From an uncultured Mycoplasmatota bacterium (lineage in GTDB: Bacteria > Bacillota_I > Bacilli_A > RF39 > UBA660): 64,000 nucleotides of DNA. Below, in pieces: positions 1-8,904 of the stretch (position 1 is its first letter; every line of letters begins with the position of its first letter). Made by a program: the position numbers and the translations under genes. Where the stretch lies: NCBI GenBank assembly GCA_900552495.1, contig URZY01000009.1, positions 4,571-68,570 on the forward strand, written 5' to 3'. The notes below the pieces were generated by a model. That model ran no database searches. It was given only the letters and a program-made list of their open reading frames with translations, and was not told where the DNA came from.

Positions 1-421
1 CTAAAAGAGTCTTTGTTCCTCTATGAGTACTTTTACAGGTATCTTCTTCAATGTGCATTTCTTCAATTTCAATTTTCTTCTTTTGTCCATTTACTTCTAT
101 TTCTACATAGCCATCATAGCCAATTGGAGTTTGGGCCTGTGTAATTTGATAATTTTTAGGATTATCTGGATAAAAGTAATTTTTTCTATCAAAGTGCATC
201 TTTGGACGTATTTTGCAGTTTAGAATCAAAGCGGCTTTGATTGCTAAATTTAAGACTTCTTTGTTTAAGGTTGGTAGGGTTCCTGGATAGCCTAAGTCTA
301 CTACATTAGTCAATGAGTTGGCCATTTGTCCATAACCATTAATGCTATTTGAAAATATCTTTGTATTGGTTTTTAGTTCACAGTGCACTTCTACACCAAT
401 TGTCGGAATATAATTAGACAT
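1..421 (-). CDS. gatB: Asp/Glu-tRNA amidotransferase subunit B (N-terminal part, cut by window edge)
   Basis: The reading frame starts at an ATG (419-421) that overlaps the end of gatA by 8 bases and runs off the left edge, so about 140 residues are visible. The start MSNYIPTIGVEVHCELKT and the later PTLNKE, KMHFDRKNYFYPDNPKNYQITQ and EEMHIEED segments are typical of the GatB kinase-like domain. GatB phosphorylates and transamidates Glu-tRNA(Gln) or Asp-tRNA(Asn) using ammonia supplied by GatA, in the cytoplasm. It is the last visible gene of gatC-gatA-gatB, translationally coupled to gatA. Identification is secure; the C-terminal part lies outside the window. Confidence 0.95.
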   Translation of the reverse strand, partial: MSNYIPTIGVEVHCELKTNTKIFSNSINGYGQMANSLTNVVDLGYPGTLPTLNKEVLNLAIKAALILNCKIRPKMHFDRKNYFYPDNPKNYQITQAQTPIGYDGYVEIEVNGQKKKIEIEEMHIEEDTCKSTHRGTKTLL

Positions 422-1874
422 TTTCATCATCCTTTCTTGGATTTAACTTTAAATTTAATTTTTTTTCGATAAAACTTGCTAACTGATAAACTGTTGCCTC
501 ATCAAAACTATTTCCAATAATATGTAAACCAATAGGCATATTTCCTTTGCCAAAACCAATTGGAAGAGATAGTCCAGGAAGACCAGCCATATTAACAGGA
601 ATTACAAGTACATCGTCCATAAAACTTTTTGATGGATCGTCCATTGAATCAGTTAAATCATAAGCTGTGGTAGTGGTTGTTGGTCCAATGATTAAATCAT
701 AGTCTTTAAATATTTTATCAAACTCTTTTTTCATATCATCTCTAATTGATAAGGCCTTATTGTAATATATTTTGGCATTTTCACCACTCAATAAGTATGA
801 GCCTACCATAATTCTTCTTTTTACTTCTTTACCGAAACCTTCTTTTCTCGTTTCTAAATACAAATCTTCAATATCTTGTGGATTTTCTACAGAATAGCCA
901 TATCTTATTCCATCAAATCTAGCTAAATTAGAAGAGGCTTCTCCCATAGCGATAATTTGATATAGTGTAACTGCTTTATCTAAATATTTCATATCTACAT
1001 AATCTACAGTCGCTCCATTTTCTTCTAATAATTTCTTTGTTTTTTCGACTTCACTTCTTATTTCTTCTGTTACAATGTCACTCATAAAGTACGTTGGTAA
1101 TGCTATTTTCATATTATTTATATCTTTTCCAATTTTTCTCGTAAAATCTTCCGCTTCTTTATCGGCAGAAGTTAAATCTTTATCATCTGAACCAACTATT
1201 ATATTTAAAAGTAGAGCGTTTTCATAAACGTTTTTGGTCATAGGACCAATTTGATCGAGGCTTGAGGCAAATGCTACTAATCCATAACGTGATACTCTTC
1301 CATAAGTTGGTTTCATTCCCACTATACCTGTATAACTGGCTGGTTGACGGATTGAACCGCCAGTGTCTGTCCCTAGTGCAAATAACACATCTCTTGCGGC
1401 TATTGTTGTAGCACTTCCACCAGAAGAACCACCAGAAATCTTTTTGGGATTCCATGGGTTTTTAGGAGCACCAAAATAACTAGTTCTACTACTTGAGCCC
1501 ATTGCAAATTCATCCATATTGGTTTTTCCAATAATGATCATGTCATTATTATTTATTTTTTCTACGACTGTTGCATTATAGATTGGAATAAAATTTTCTA
1601 ATATATGTGAAGCACAAGTTGTTCTTAGATCTTTTGTTACAATATTATCTTTAACAGCAATAGGTAGTCCAAATAACAAGTTGTCTCCAACTTCCTTTTC
1701 TTCTAATTCTTTTGCTCTTTCAATCGCTTCTTCTTTGTTCAAAGTAATGTAAGCATTTAATTCGGCATTTTCTTCGATTCGTTTAAAAGCCTCATTTACT
1801 AAATCAATTGGTTTGATTTCTTTGTTTTTTAAGGCACTGTGAATCTCTTTAATCGTTTTATCTAAATAGTTCAT
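414..1874 (-). CDS. gatA: Glutamyl/aspartyl-tRNA amidotransferase subunit A
   Basis: An amidase-signature protein of 486 residues. It hydrolyses glutamine and channels ammonia to GatB within GatCAB, which makes Gln-tRNA(Gln) and/or Asn-tRNA(Asn). The Ser-cisSer-Lys triad is visible: Lys75 in AVKDN, Ser150 in GGSSGGSA and Ser174 in DTGGSIRQPA. Those positions fit the family length. The ATG at 1874 is chosen over an upstream in-frame GTG-like extension because GAGGGGG lies just before it and gatC ends one base upstream. It overlaps gatB by 8 bases. The window also carries an AsnA-type asparagine synthetase, so both routes to asparagine may exist. Confidence 0.97.
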   Translation of the reverse strand: MNYLDKTIKEIHSALKNKEIKPIDLVNEAFKRIEENAELNAYITLNKEEAIERAKELEEKEVGDNLLFGLPIAVKDNIVTKDLRTTCASHILENFIPIYNATVVEKINNNDMIIIGKTNMDEFAMGSSSRTSYFGAPKNPWNPKKISGGSSGGSATTIAARDVLFALGTDTGGSIRQPASYTGIVGMKPTYGRVSRYGLVAFASSLDQIGPMTKNVYENALLLNIIVGSDDKDLTSADKEAEDFTRKIGKDINNMKIALPTYFMSDIVTEEIRSEVEKTKKLLEENGATVDYVDMKYLDKAVTLYQIIAMGEASSNLARFDGIRYGYSVENPQDIEDLYLETRKEGFGKEVKRRIMVGSYLLSGENAKIYYNKALSIRDDMKKEFDKIFKDYDLIIGPTTTTTAYDLTDSMDDPSKSFMDDVLVIPVNMAGLPGLSLPIGFGKGNMPIGLHIIGNSFDEATVYQLASFIEKKLNLKLNPRKDDENV

Positions 1875-1875
1875 C

Positions 1876-2184
1876 TTAAGCCCCCTCACTCTCACTAATT
1901 ACAATTGGTACTTCAATATAATTTCCACTATGTTTTGGTGCATTTTTTAAGACTTCTTTAGGATTTAACATTTCACCAGGTTTATCTTCTCTAGTTATTG
2001 TATCTTTCACCCATGGTGCTATCATTCTTTCCTCATCATAGCCTTTTACTTCTTTTATTTTGTCAACATCATTTAAAAGTTGTTTTAATTCAACTTGATA
2101 TTTCTCTATTTCTTTTTCATCTACTTTGATTCTTGCTAGATGAGCAACATGTAATACTTCTTCTCTTGTTAATTTATCTTTCAT
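1876..2184 (-). CDS. gatC: Glutamyl/aspartyl-tRNA amidotransferase subunit C
   Basis: A small subunit of 102 residues that stabilises the GatA-GatB complex. The start MKDKLTREEVLHVAHLARI and the later MIAPWVKDTITREDKPGEMLNP segment are typical of GatC. The ATG at 2184 follows GGAGGAATTCCC, a strong ribosome binding site, so the 13 extra in-frame residues upstream are not used. It leads the gatC-gatA-gatB operon, with one base between its stop and the gatA start. Confidence 0.96.
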   Translation of the reverse strand: MKDKLTREEVLHVAHLARIKVDEKEIEKYQVELKQLLNDVDKIKEVKGYDEERMIAPWVKDTITREDKPGEMLNPKEVLKNAPKHSGNYIEVPIVISESEGA

Positions 2185-2260
2185 GGGAATTCCTCCTTTA
2201 ACTTTAGTTATTATATCATACATTTATTGATCTTTTAGTAATAAATCCTTCTTTTTAGGA

Positions 2261-2288
2261 AAAAAAATTGTACCAAGGTACAATTTTC
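2261..2288 (-). terminator. Intrinsic terminator after the 277-residue membrane protein gene
   Basis: On the minus strand AAAATTGTACC and GGTACAATTTT form an 11-bp perfect stem with a very short loop, followed by a run of T. It sits just after the stop at 2298 and before gatC, so gatCAB probably has its own promoter in the 2190-2260 stretch. Confidence 0.8.
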
Positions 2289-2297
2289 TGAAATTTG

Positions 2298-3131
2298 TTA
2301 TTCAGCTGAAGCTTCTGATTTTTCAACAAAGCAGTTAGATAAATAAACAGTGTTTGGTTGATTATCATCTTTTAAAGAAAATTTATAAACTGTTCCTTTT
2401 ACTATTACTTCTTCTTGTTCAGTATAATCAATAATAGCATCCTTTTCTGAGGCAAGAGGACAAATAATTTGAAGGGTGTATTTACCATCTGGATCAGTAT
2501 ATTCTAAAGTAAGTTCATTGTTTTCTTTATCAATTGATTTTATTGTTGAAGAGATTTTAAGATATTGCTTATAATATTTTTTTCCAGTGGCCTCCGGTTT
2601 GTTTTGAAATTCAATTGCTAAATCAATATCTTGAATTTCTGTAGGAGTTGTTATGTATGGTAGTGACCAAAAACCAATTTGGGTATCACGTCTTCCTTCA
2701 AGTTGATTATATTTAATTACTTTATAGCCAAGGCCATAATAAACTTTTGTTCCGCCATCTTTATATGTGCTTGTTTTAATTGCAAAGAATGGTCCAACAT
2801 TATATTTAGCAACACAAATAACATCAATACTTATAATTACCATAATAACTAAGGCCAGTACAAAAACAATATTAAAGATTTTCATAAATCTATTCGTCTT
2901 TTCGTGAGAAATACTTTCACTAGTCTCTTCATATTCTTCTACATCTAGTGAAGTGGTATTTTTAGATGCGGACTTTTTCTTGGCCTTGGCTTTTTTAGGT
3001 TTTATCTCCTCAATGGGTTCTTCAATATCTATATCGTAAGCTACTTCCTCTTCAATATCTTCTATTTCATTTTCTACTTCTTTTGGTTCTTCATAAAAGT
3101 CAGCTTTAATTTCTTTTGATTTTTTTGCCAT
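2298..3131 (-). CDS. Single-pass membrane protein with acidic/lysine-rich cytoplasmic tail, unknown function
   Basis: A 277-residue protein not recognised by family. Residues 1-80 are highly charged (Glu-rich stretches, then the lysine-rich PKKAKAKKKSASK). One hydrophobic segment follows (about 86-108, IFNIVFVLALVIMVIISIDVI), then an outside domain of about 165 residues rich in beta-type sequence. This layout suggests an N-in, C-out anchored protein with a small extracellular domain. The start ATG follows GAGGTGATAAT. It lies between ligA and gatC, the place where many Bacilli carry the CamS lipoprotein, but it has no lipobox and no visible similarity to CamS. A terminator follows it. Confidence 0.75.
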   Translation of the reverse strand: MAKKSKEIKADFYEEPKEVENEIEDIEEEVAYDIDIEEPIEEIKPKKAKAKKKSASKNTTSLDVEEYEETSESISHEKTNRFMKIFNIVFVLALVIMVIISIDVICVAKYNVGPFFAIKTSTYKDGGTKVYYGLGYKVIKYNQLEGRRDTQIGFWSLPYITTPTEIQDIDLAIEFQNKPEATGKKYYKQYLKISSTIKSIDKENNELTLEYTDPDGKYTLQIICPLASEKDAIIDYTEQEEVIVKGTVYKFSLKDDNQPNTVYLSNCFVEKSEASAE

Positions 3132-3307
3132 ATTATCACCTCAATTATTTTTATTATATCATTACTATTTTATTATAGTAAAGAAAATGACTACTACTTT
3201 TTCATATAACGCTTAGTAGTAAGAATGTAAATTATTTTTTCTACTTCATCATACATTTATGCAGATGATTGGAGCATATTATATCATAAATAGGTATTTT
3301 CTGCAAT

Positions 3308-3329
3308 AAAAAGCTAGGTTATTCACCTA
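3308..3329 (-). terminator. Intrinsic terminator overlapping the ligA stop
   Basis: The minus strand has GTTAGGT and ACCTAGC arms (7 bp, one G-T pair) around the ligA stop codon, followed by TTTTTA. The hairpin begins inside the last codons of ligA. Confidence 0.7.
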
Positions 3330-5301
3330 ACTTCTCTTGAAATTCTTGTTCGGTCCAAATAGGAATACCTAATTCTTTAGCTTTGTCATATTTACTACCT
3401 GGATTATCGCCAACTATTACAGCAGATGTTTTTTTGGAAACAGAACCTGATGTCTTACCACCAAGTAATTCTATTTTTTCGGAGGCCTCGTCTCTAGTAA
3501 ATAACGTTAAGGAACCGGTTAAAACAAAGGTTTTTCCAGCAAATTCTATATTTTCTTCTACTTTTGAGCCTAGATAACGCATATTTAGGCCTAAATCTTT
3601 TAGTTCTTCAACAATAGCTTTGTTGTGGCTATCATTAAAATAATCCGTAACACTTTTGGCAATTATTTCACCAATATCAGCAATTTTTACTAAATCTTCT
3701 TCCTTAGCATTCATAAAATTATCCATTGTTTCAAACTCTATAGCTAATACTTTAGCTGTTTTGGCTCCGACATGGGGAATGCCTAAACCAAATATTAGGC
3801 GTTCTAGGGAATTATTTTTGCTATTTTCAATTGCGGCAAAGAGATTTGCTACCGACTTTTCGCCATAACCTTCTAATCTAGTTAAATCTTTTTCATGTTG
3901 ATTTAGGCAATATATATCTGCAATCGTAGCAATATAACCAAAATTATAAAAGTCTTCCATAATCCGTTCACCAAGTCCATCAATATTCATTGCATCACGA
4001 GATGCGAAATGAATTAGGCCTTCAATGCTTCTGGCCGGACATTTGTTATTTGGACAATAATAATCGACTTGCCCCTCTTTTTTGATTAATTTAGAACCGC
4101 ACATTGGACATTCTGTAATCATTATAAAATCTTTTTCCTGACCGGTTCTTCGATCAATTTTTGCCTCAACCACTTCTGGGATAACATCACCAGCTTTTCG
4201 AATTGATACAATATCGCCAATTTTTAAACCCTTTTCATTAACAAAGTCTTCATTATGAAGTGTGGCTCTAGATATAGTTGAGCCGGCAACAATAGCAGGC
4301 TCTAAAACTGCATTTGGTGTAATTTGACCAGTTCTACCAACCGTAAAAATAATATCGGTTAATTTTGTGACTACTTCTTCCGCTGGAAACTTATAAGCAG
4401 TGGCCCATTTTGGATATTTGGCTGTATAGCCTAATTTTTTCTGATCGGCAATATTATCAACTTTGATGACTATACCATCAATATCATAAGGAAGTGAAGA
4501 GCGTAATTGACCTTTTTCCTCAATAAATTCTAAAAGTTCTTTAACATTATTGACTAGTCTATTATTAGGGTTTGTCTTAAAACCTAGTTTATGCATGTAT
4601 TCTAATGCTTCACTATGAGTTTTTAGACCATAATCTTCAGGATTTGGTAAATGGTAAATAAAAGTATCTAATTTTCTTTGGGCAGCGATTTTAGAATCCA
4701 ATTGACGTATTGAGCCGGCGGCGGCATTACGACAGTTTTGAAGAAGAGGCTGATTATTTTCTTTTCGGACACGGTTTAACTCTGCAAGAGTTTTTTTGTT
4801 CATAAAAATTTCACCGCGAACTTCGATATCAACTGCTTCTTTTAAAGTAAGAGGAATGGTTTTTATGGTTTTAGCATTATGAGTAATATCCTCCCCAACT
4901 GTTCCATCTCCTCGGGTGGCAGCCCTTACAAGACGACCTTTTTCATACAATAAAGATACTGATAAACCATCAATTTTTAATTCGGCTACATATTTAGGAA
5001 TAACGCCTTCTTTTCTTATGCGTTCGTCAAAGGCAAGAATTTCACTTTCATTGAAAACGTTACTTAGGGACATCATAGGAATTTTATGCGTTGCTTTAGT
5101 AAAACCATCTATTATTTGGCCGCCAGCGTGTTGTGTTGGGGAATTATCTTGGAGCCAATCTGGATGTTCAGCTTCTATTTCAAATAATTCTCTTAAATAT
5201 TTATCATATTCTTGGTCAGAAATAGTTGGATTATCAAGTGTATGATAATTATAATCGGCTTCATTTATTATATCAATTAATTCTAACATTCTTTCATACA
5301 T
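3319..5301 (-). CDS. ligA: NAD-dependent DNA ligase
   Basis: A 660-residue NAD+-dependent DNA ligase that seals nicks in replication and repair. All domains are present in order: the N-terminal NAD-binding Ia region; the adenylation domain with active Lys109 in AELKIDG and RGDGTVGEDIT; the OB fold; a four-Cys zinc finger (CPMC...CPNNKC); helix-hairpin-helix repeats (NIDGLGE, LEGYGEKS, GIPHVGAKTA); and a C-terminal BRCT domain from about residue 585 (GKTFVLTGSL, GDNPGSK). The ATG follows AGGTGATAAAAA. It lies downstream of pcrA, as in many Bacillota, but two other genes separate them here. Confidence 0.97.
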   Translation of the reverse strand: MYERMLELIDIINEADYNYHTLDNPTISDQEYDKYLRELFEIEAEHPDWLQDNSPTQHAGGQIIDGFTKATHKIPMMSLSNVFNESEILAFDERIRKEGVIPKYVAELKIDGLSVSLLYEKGRLVRAATRGDGTVGEDITHNAKTIKTIPLTLKEAVDIEVRGEIFMNKKTLAELNRVRKENNQPLLQNCRNAAAGSIRQLDSKIAAQRKLDTFIYHLPNPEDYGLKTHSEALEYMHKLGFKTNPNNRLVNNVKELLEFIEEKGQLRSSLPYDIDGIVIKVDNIADQKKLGYTAKYPKWATAYKFPAEEVVTKLTDIIFTVGRTGQITPNAVLEPAIVAGSTISRATLHNEDFVNEKGLKIGDIVSIRKAGDVIPEVVEAKIDRRTGQEKDFIMITECPMCGSKLIKKEGQVDYYCPNNKCPARSIEGLIHFASRDAMNIDGLGERIMEDFYNFGYIATIADIYCLNQHEKDLTRLEGYGEKSVANLFAAIENSKNNSLERLIFGLGIPHVGAKTAKVLAIEFETMDNFMNAKEEDLVKIADIGEIIAKSVTDYFNDSHNKAIVEELKDLGLNMRYLGSKVEENIEFAGKTFVLTGSLTLFTRDEASEKIELLGGKTSGSVSKKTSAVIVGDNPGSKYDKAKELGIPIWTEQEFQEKLGE

Positions 5302-5341
5302 TTTTTATCACCTATAGTTAAGTATATCATTTCTTTATTAC

Positions 5342-5367
5342 AAAAAAAAGAAGAGTTAGCTCTTCTT
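5342..5367 (-). terminator. Intrinsic terminator after the nucleotidyltransferase gene
   Basis: AAGAAGAG and CTCTTCTT form an 8-bp perfect stem with a TAAC-type loop, followed on the minus strand by eight T. It separates the pcrA-led transcript from ligA. Confidence 0.8.
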
Positions 5368-5372
5368 ATAAA

Positions 5373-6293
5373 TTATTTTTCCCATAGATTATTTGGATAT
5401 ATCCCATCTTCAACCATTTTAGCAAGAGCTTGCTTTACACTAGCAGCATCTTCTTTATATGTTACCCCATACCAAGTAGCAGTCGTTTTTAAGACCTTAG
5501 TCGTAGCAAAATTATCTTCTATAGCTTGGAAAACAACATCTGGGATTAAATATTCACACTTATCAAGATTGTCTTTATTACTATCTAGAAAGTGAGCAAA
5601 GTTATCAGCAATATATTTAAAAATATGTGGTGTAAACAATAACATATTCATTGATACAGTATCATCTTCTTGTACTTCAAATGGTTCTTTACCATTTAAT
5701 GGTTGAGCCATAATTTTATTGGTAGCAATTCTTTCTACCGAACTTTCTGTAATTTCTGTTAGATAATCATCTTTGACTTTGCAAACGCCTCGCTTTACAG
5801 AGCCGTTTTCTGTAATAGTATTTTTAACTAGGTAAGCTACCATTCCATGTTGATAAGGCTGCTCGTCAGTTATATTTCTTAGAAAGTCAGCCGCTTTCAT
5901 GTAGGCATCGCGACCGTAGAAGTCATCAGCATTTATCATCATAAATGGCTCATTTACTTTATCTTGGCAGCATAAGACAGCATGTGCTGTTCCTAATGGC
6001 TTTGTTCTATCTTTGGGTATTTCGTAACCGGTTGGAAGGTTATCATTTTTTTGAAAACAGTATTCAACTTTAATGTGTGGCTCTACTCTGCTTCCAATTG
6101 TTTCTTTAAATATTTCATAATTTTCTTCTTTAATTAAGAAAACAATCTTAGTAAAGCCAGCTTTAATGGCATCATATACGGAATAATCAATAATAAATTC
6201 TCCCGATGGTCCAAGTGGGGCTATTTGCTTTAAACCGCCAAAACGACTTCCCATACCGGCGGCTAATATTACTAATGTGATATCTTTATTCAT
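5373..6293 (-). CDS. Sugar-phosphate nucleotidyltransferase family protein
   Basis: A 306-residue protein of the GT-A nucleotidyltransferase fold. The N-terminus VILAAGMGSRFGGLKQIAPLGP is the nucleotide-binding signature, and Asp in MINADDFYG is the expected metal-binding position. The family makes NDP-sugars from sugar 1-phosphates and NTP; which sugar and nucleotide cannot be told. The ATG at 6293 is preferred over the upstream TTG because AAAGGAG lies nine bases before it. Its first bases overlap the end of the preceding gene by 8, so the two are probably translated together. A terminator follows. Confidence 0.85.
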   Translation of the reverse strand: MNKDITLVILAAGMGSRFGGLKQIAPLGPSGEFIIDYSVYDAIKAGFTKIVFLIKEENYEIFKETIGSRVEPHIKVEYCFQKNDNLPTGYEIPKDRTKPLGTAHAVLCCQDKVNEPFMMINADDFYGRDAYMKAADFLRNITDEQPYQHGMVAYLVKNTITENGSVKRGVCKVKDDYLTEITESSVERIATNKIMAQPLNGKEPFEVQEDDTVSMNMLLFTPHIFKYIADNFAHFLDSNKDNLDKCEYLIPDVVFQAIEDNFATTKVLKTTATWYGVTYKEDAASVKQALAKMVEDGIYPNNLWEK

Positions 6294-6714
6294 ATCTATC
6301 AACTCCTTTATATAGTTTGGTATATTGAATCACACTATCTGGTTTATTTCTTTTTGATGAAGCTAGTTTGACTTCTAGATCAACTAACATTTCATGATAA
6401 TCAAAACTTGATTGTTGACCGTGCACTTCTAAATATGTAGTTTCACAATAAGGACCTTCCGTCTTCTCCTGACCAATTATTCCATTTACTAAATACCCAG
6501 ATTGTGATACTTGAAGCATACTGCCTTGATCTAACTCTTCCATAATACATGGTAAATACGTTATATTTTGTAATTCTGTCTGTGGTAATTCATGAGGATG
6601 AATTCCATCATAGAAAGATTTTAAATATGTTCCTTGTAAGCTACTTTTTATTTTGTTTTTACTAATATAGATTGTATAACCCCTTTTTAGAATTTGATTT
6701 GAAAATTCTAACAT
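6286..6714 (-). CDS. Conserved-looking unknown protein, 142 residues
   Basis: No family is recognised. The protein is soluble, with no signal peptide or membrane segment. It starts MLEFSNQILKRGYTIYISKNK and has a central PHELPQTELQNITYLPCIMEEL segment and a charged C-terminus. AGGAGGACTAA precedes the ATG, and the gene starts 9 bases after the pcrA stop and overlaps the nucleotidyltransferase start. It is therefore firmly inside a pcrA-x-nucleotidyltransferase operon, which argues that it is a real gene. Its function cannot be inferred. Confidence 0.75.
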   Translation of the reverse strand: MLEFSNQILKRGYTIYISKNKIKSSLQGTYLKSFYDGIHPHELPQTELQNITYLPCIMEELDQGSMLQVSQSGYLVNGIIGQEKTEGPYCETTYLEVHGQQSSFDYHEMLVDLEVKLASSKRNKPDSVIQYTKLYKGVDRYE

Positions 6715-6723
6715 TTAGTCCTC

Positions 6724-8820
6724 CTATACTTTTGATAATTTTTTATGATTTTTCATTAACTTTTTAACACCGTGTGGTAATTTAAAAGCAACACTTACAA
6801 GTGTATTGGTTACTTCTACCACACGTCCTGTGCCAAAGGTTTCATGATAAACATAATCACCCACTTGATAATCGATGGTTTCTTCTCTAAACATTTCACC
6901 AACTTGAATTTTTTCTTCTTTTTGTGGTATTTCTTCTTTATTATTTGATTCAAGTAAATCTTTACTGATTTCTCCCATAAATCGACTAACTGGATTAATT
7001 TGTTCTTTACCAAAAAGAGTTCTACGTCTAGCATTTATTAGATGGAGATCATCTTTGGCTCTTGTAATTGCGACATAGCAAAGACGTCTTTCTTCTTCTA
7101 ATTCTGAATTTTCCATAAGAGAATTCATATGAGGGAAAATACCTTCTTCCATGCCAACAACAAAAACATGATCAAATTCTAGTCCTTTTACGGAGTGAAC
7201 AGTCATTAAACTAATTCTATTTGGATCATCTTTATACTCTTCAACATCACTTATTAGACTAATCTCTAGTAAGAAATCTTCTAAGGAAATTAAACCTTCT
7301 CTTTCTTCAAAAGATTTAGTAATTGACTTGAATTCTTCTAAGTTTTCTAGCCGAACTTCGGCTTCTAAAGATTTTTCACTTTCAAGTTCCGCTCTTAGAC
7401 CTGAGGCATCTAAAACTTTATCAATTAATTCAGTCAATGTTAATTCTTCAGACAAAGCTTTCAGCTTTTCGATCGTTTCCTTAAAACCTAATTCCTTACC
7501 AGTTGAGATAGCTTCATAAATGCTAGTGCCTTCAAGGTCGGCTTTTTCGGTTAGATTTTCAATTGTTTTTAAACCAATTCCTCTTTTGGGAGTATTAATT
7601 ACTCGTAATAAACTGATATTATCTTTTGAGTTATGAATTAATCTTAAGTATGCAATTAAATCTTTTATTTCTTTGCGAGAATAGAAATAAAAACTACCAA
7701 TAACACGGTATGGCATGTTCTCTTTTAACATTTCTTCTTCTAAAACGCGAGACTGAGCATTTGTTCTATAAAGAACGGCCATGTCTTTATACTCAATACC
7801 TTTATTTACAAGTTCTTTAATTTTTCTTATGACATATTGAGCTTCATCCCGCTCATTATAGGCTCGATAATACTTTATCTTCTCGCCTTCACCACGGGCT
7901 GTCCATAAGTTTTTGTCCTTACGCATTTTATTGTTTTTAATTACTTGATTAGCAGCATCTAATATATTACTAGTCGAACGATAATTTTGCTCTAAAAGAA
8001 TGGTTTTGGCATCAGGATAATCCTTTTCAAAATTTAAGATATTTTTATAATTAGCACCACGGAAACTGTAAATACTTTGCGAGTCATCACCTACACAAGT
8101 TATTTTCTTGTTTTTAGCACATAATAATTTAGTTAAAATATATTGGGCTTCATTAGTATCTTGATACTCATCAATTAATAAGTATTGGTATAAATCTTGA
8201 TATCTTTCTAAAGTTTCAGGTGATTTTTTGAATAACTCAATTGGTAAAAGTAATAAATCATCAAAATCTACAGAGTTATTTCTTTGGAGTTTAATTTCAT
8301 ATTTTGAATAAACTTGCTGGATTACTTTTTCATAATCACTAACGGCATATTTCTCATATGCTTCAGGACTCATCATTTCATTCTTACAACTACTTATTTT
8401 ATTTCTAATTGCTCGCGGATTATAAATTTTTGGATCGTAACCCATATCTTTAATTATTTTTTTTACAACCGTAAGAGAGTCGTCACTATCCATAATGACA
8501 AAATTTTTATCATAACCTAGTTCATTATAGTTTTCTCTTAATAACTTTAAACCAAAACTGTGAAAGGTTGAAACCTGTAATTTCTTTGCAAGATCTCCAA
8601 TTAATAAATATAATCGATCTTTCATTTCTTTAGCTGCTTTATTGGTAAAAGTAATAGCTAAAATATTGTGGGGATTGACATTTTTTTCTTCAATTAAATA
8701 TGCTATTTTGGTAGTAAGAGTTTTAGTCTTACCAGCTCCAGCTCCAGCAATTATTAATAATGGACCATCATTATATAGTATGGCTTCTTTTTGTTTATCA
8801 TTTAAGTTTTCTAAATCCAT
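6724..8820 (-). CDS. pcrA: ATP-dependent DNA helicase PcrA/UvrD type
   Basis: A 698-residue superfamily 1A 3'-5' helicase used in repair and in clearing blocked replication forks. Visible motifs include Walker A GAGAGKTKTL (about residues 25-34), LAITFTNKAAKEM (Ia), LLIDEYQDTNEAQ (II), GDDSQSIYSFRGA (III), LEQNYRS (IV), LMTVHSVKGLEFDHV (V) and VAITRAK (VI). The C-terminal 50 residues (VGDYVYHETFGTGRV...) form the Tudor-like tail typical of PcrA, which binds RNA polymerase in Bacillus. Length matches the family. It heads the operon with the unknown 142-residue gene and the nucleotidyltransferase. Confidence 0.95.
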   Translation of the reverse strand: MDLENLNDKQKEAILYNDGPLLIIAGAGAGKTKTLTTKIAYLIEEKNVNPHNILAITFTNKAAKEMKDRLYLLIGDLAKKLQVSTFHSFGLKLLRENYNELGYDKNFVIMDSDDSLTVVKKIIKDMGYDPKIYNPRAIRNKISSCKNEMMSPEAYEKYAVSDYEKVIQQVYSKYEIKLQRNNSVDFDDLLLLPIELFKKSPETLERYQDLYQYLLIDEYQDTNEAQYILTKLLCAKNKKITCVGDDSQSIYSFRGANYKNILNFEKDYPDAKTILLEQNYRSTSNILDAANQVIKNNKMRKDKNLWTARGEGEKIKYYRAYNERDEAQYVIRKIKELVNKGIEYKDMAVLYRTNAQSRVLEEEMLKENMPYRVIGSFYFYSRKEIKDLIAYLRLIHNSKDNISLLRVINTPKRGIGLKTIENLTEKADLEGTSIYEAISTGKELGFKETIEKLKALSEELTLTELIDKVLDASGLRAELESEKSLEAEVRLENLEEFKSITKSFEEREGLISLEDFLLEISLISDVEEYKDDPNRISLMTVHSVKGLEFDHVFVVGMEEGIFPHMNSLMENSELEEERRLCYVAITRAKDDLHLINARRRTLFGKEQINPVSRFMGEISKDLLESNNKEEIPQKEEKIQVGEMFREETIDYQVGDYVYHETFGTGRVVEVTNTLVSVAFKLPHGVKKLMKNHKKLSKV

Positions 8821-8874
8821 TTTGTCTACCTACTTCCTAACTATATTATAACTTAATTTAGGTATATAAGCAAA

Positions 8875-8904
8875 AGAAAAAAGTGCAAGTTATTTTGCAC
8901 TTTT
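8875..8904 (-). terminator. Intrinsic terminator ending the adhesin-sortase operon
   Basis: AAAAGTGCAA and TTGCACTTTT form a 10-bp perfect stem with a six-base loop, then a T run on the minus strand. The stem begins inside the last codons of the coiled-coil gene. Confidence 0.85.
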
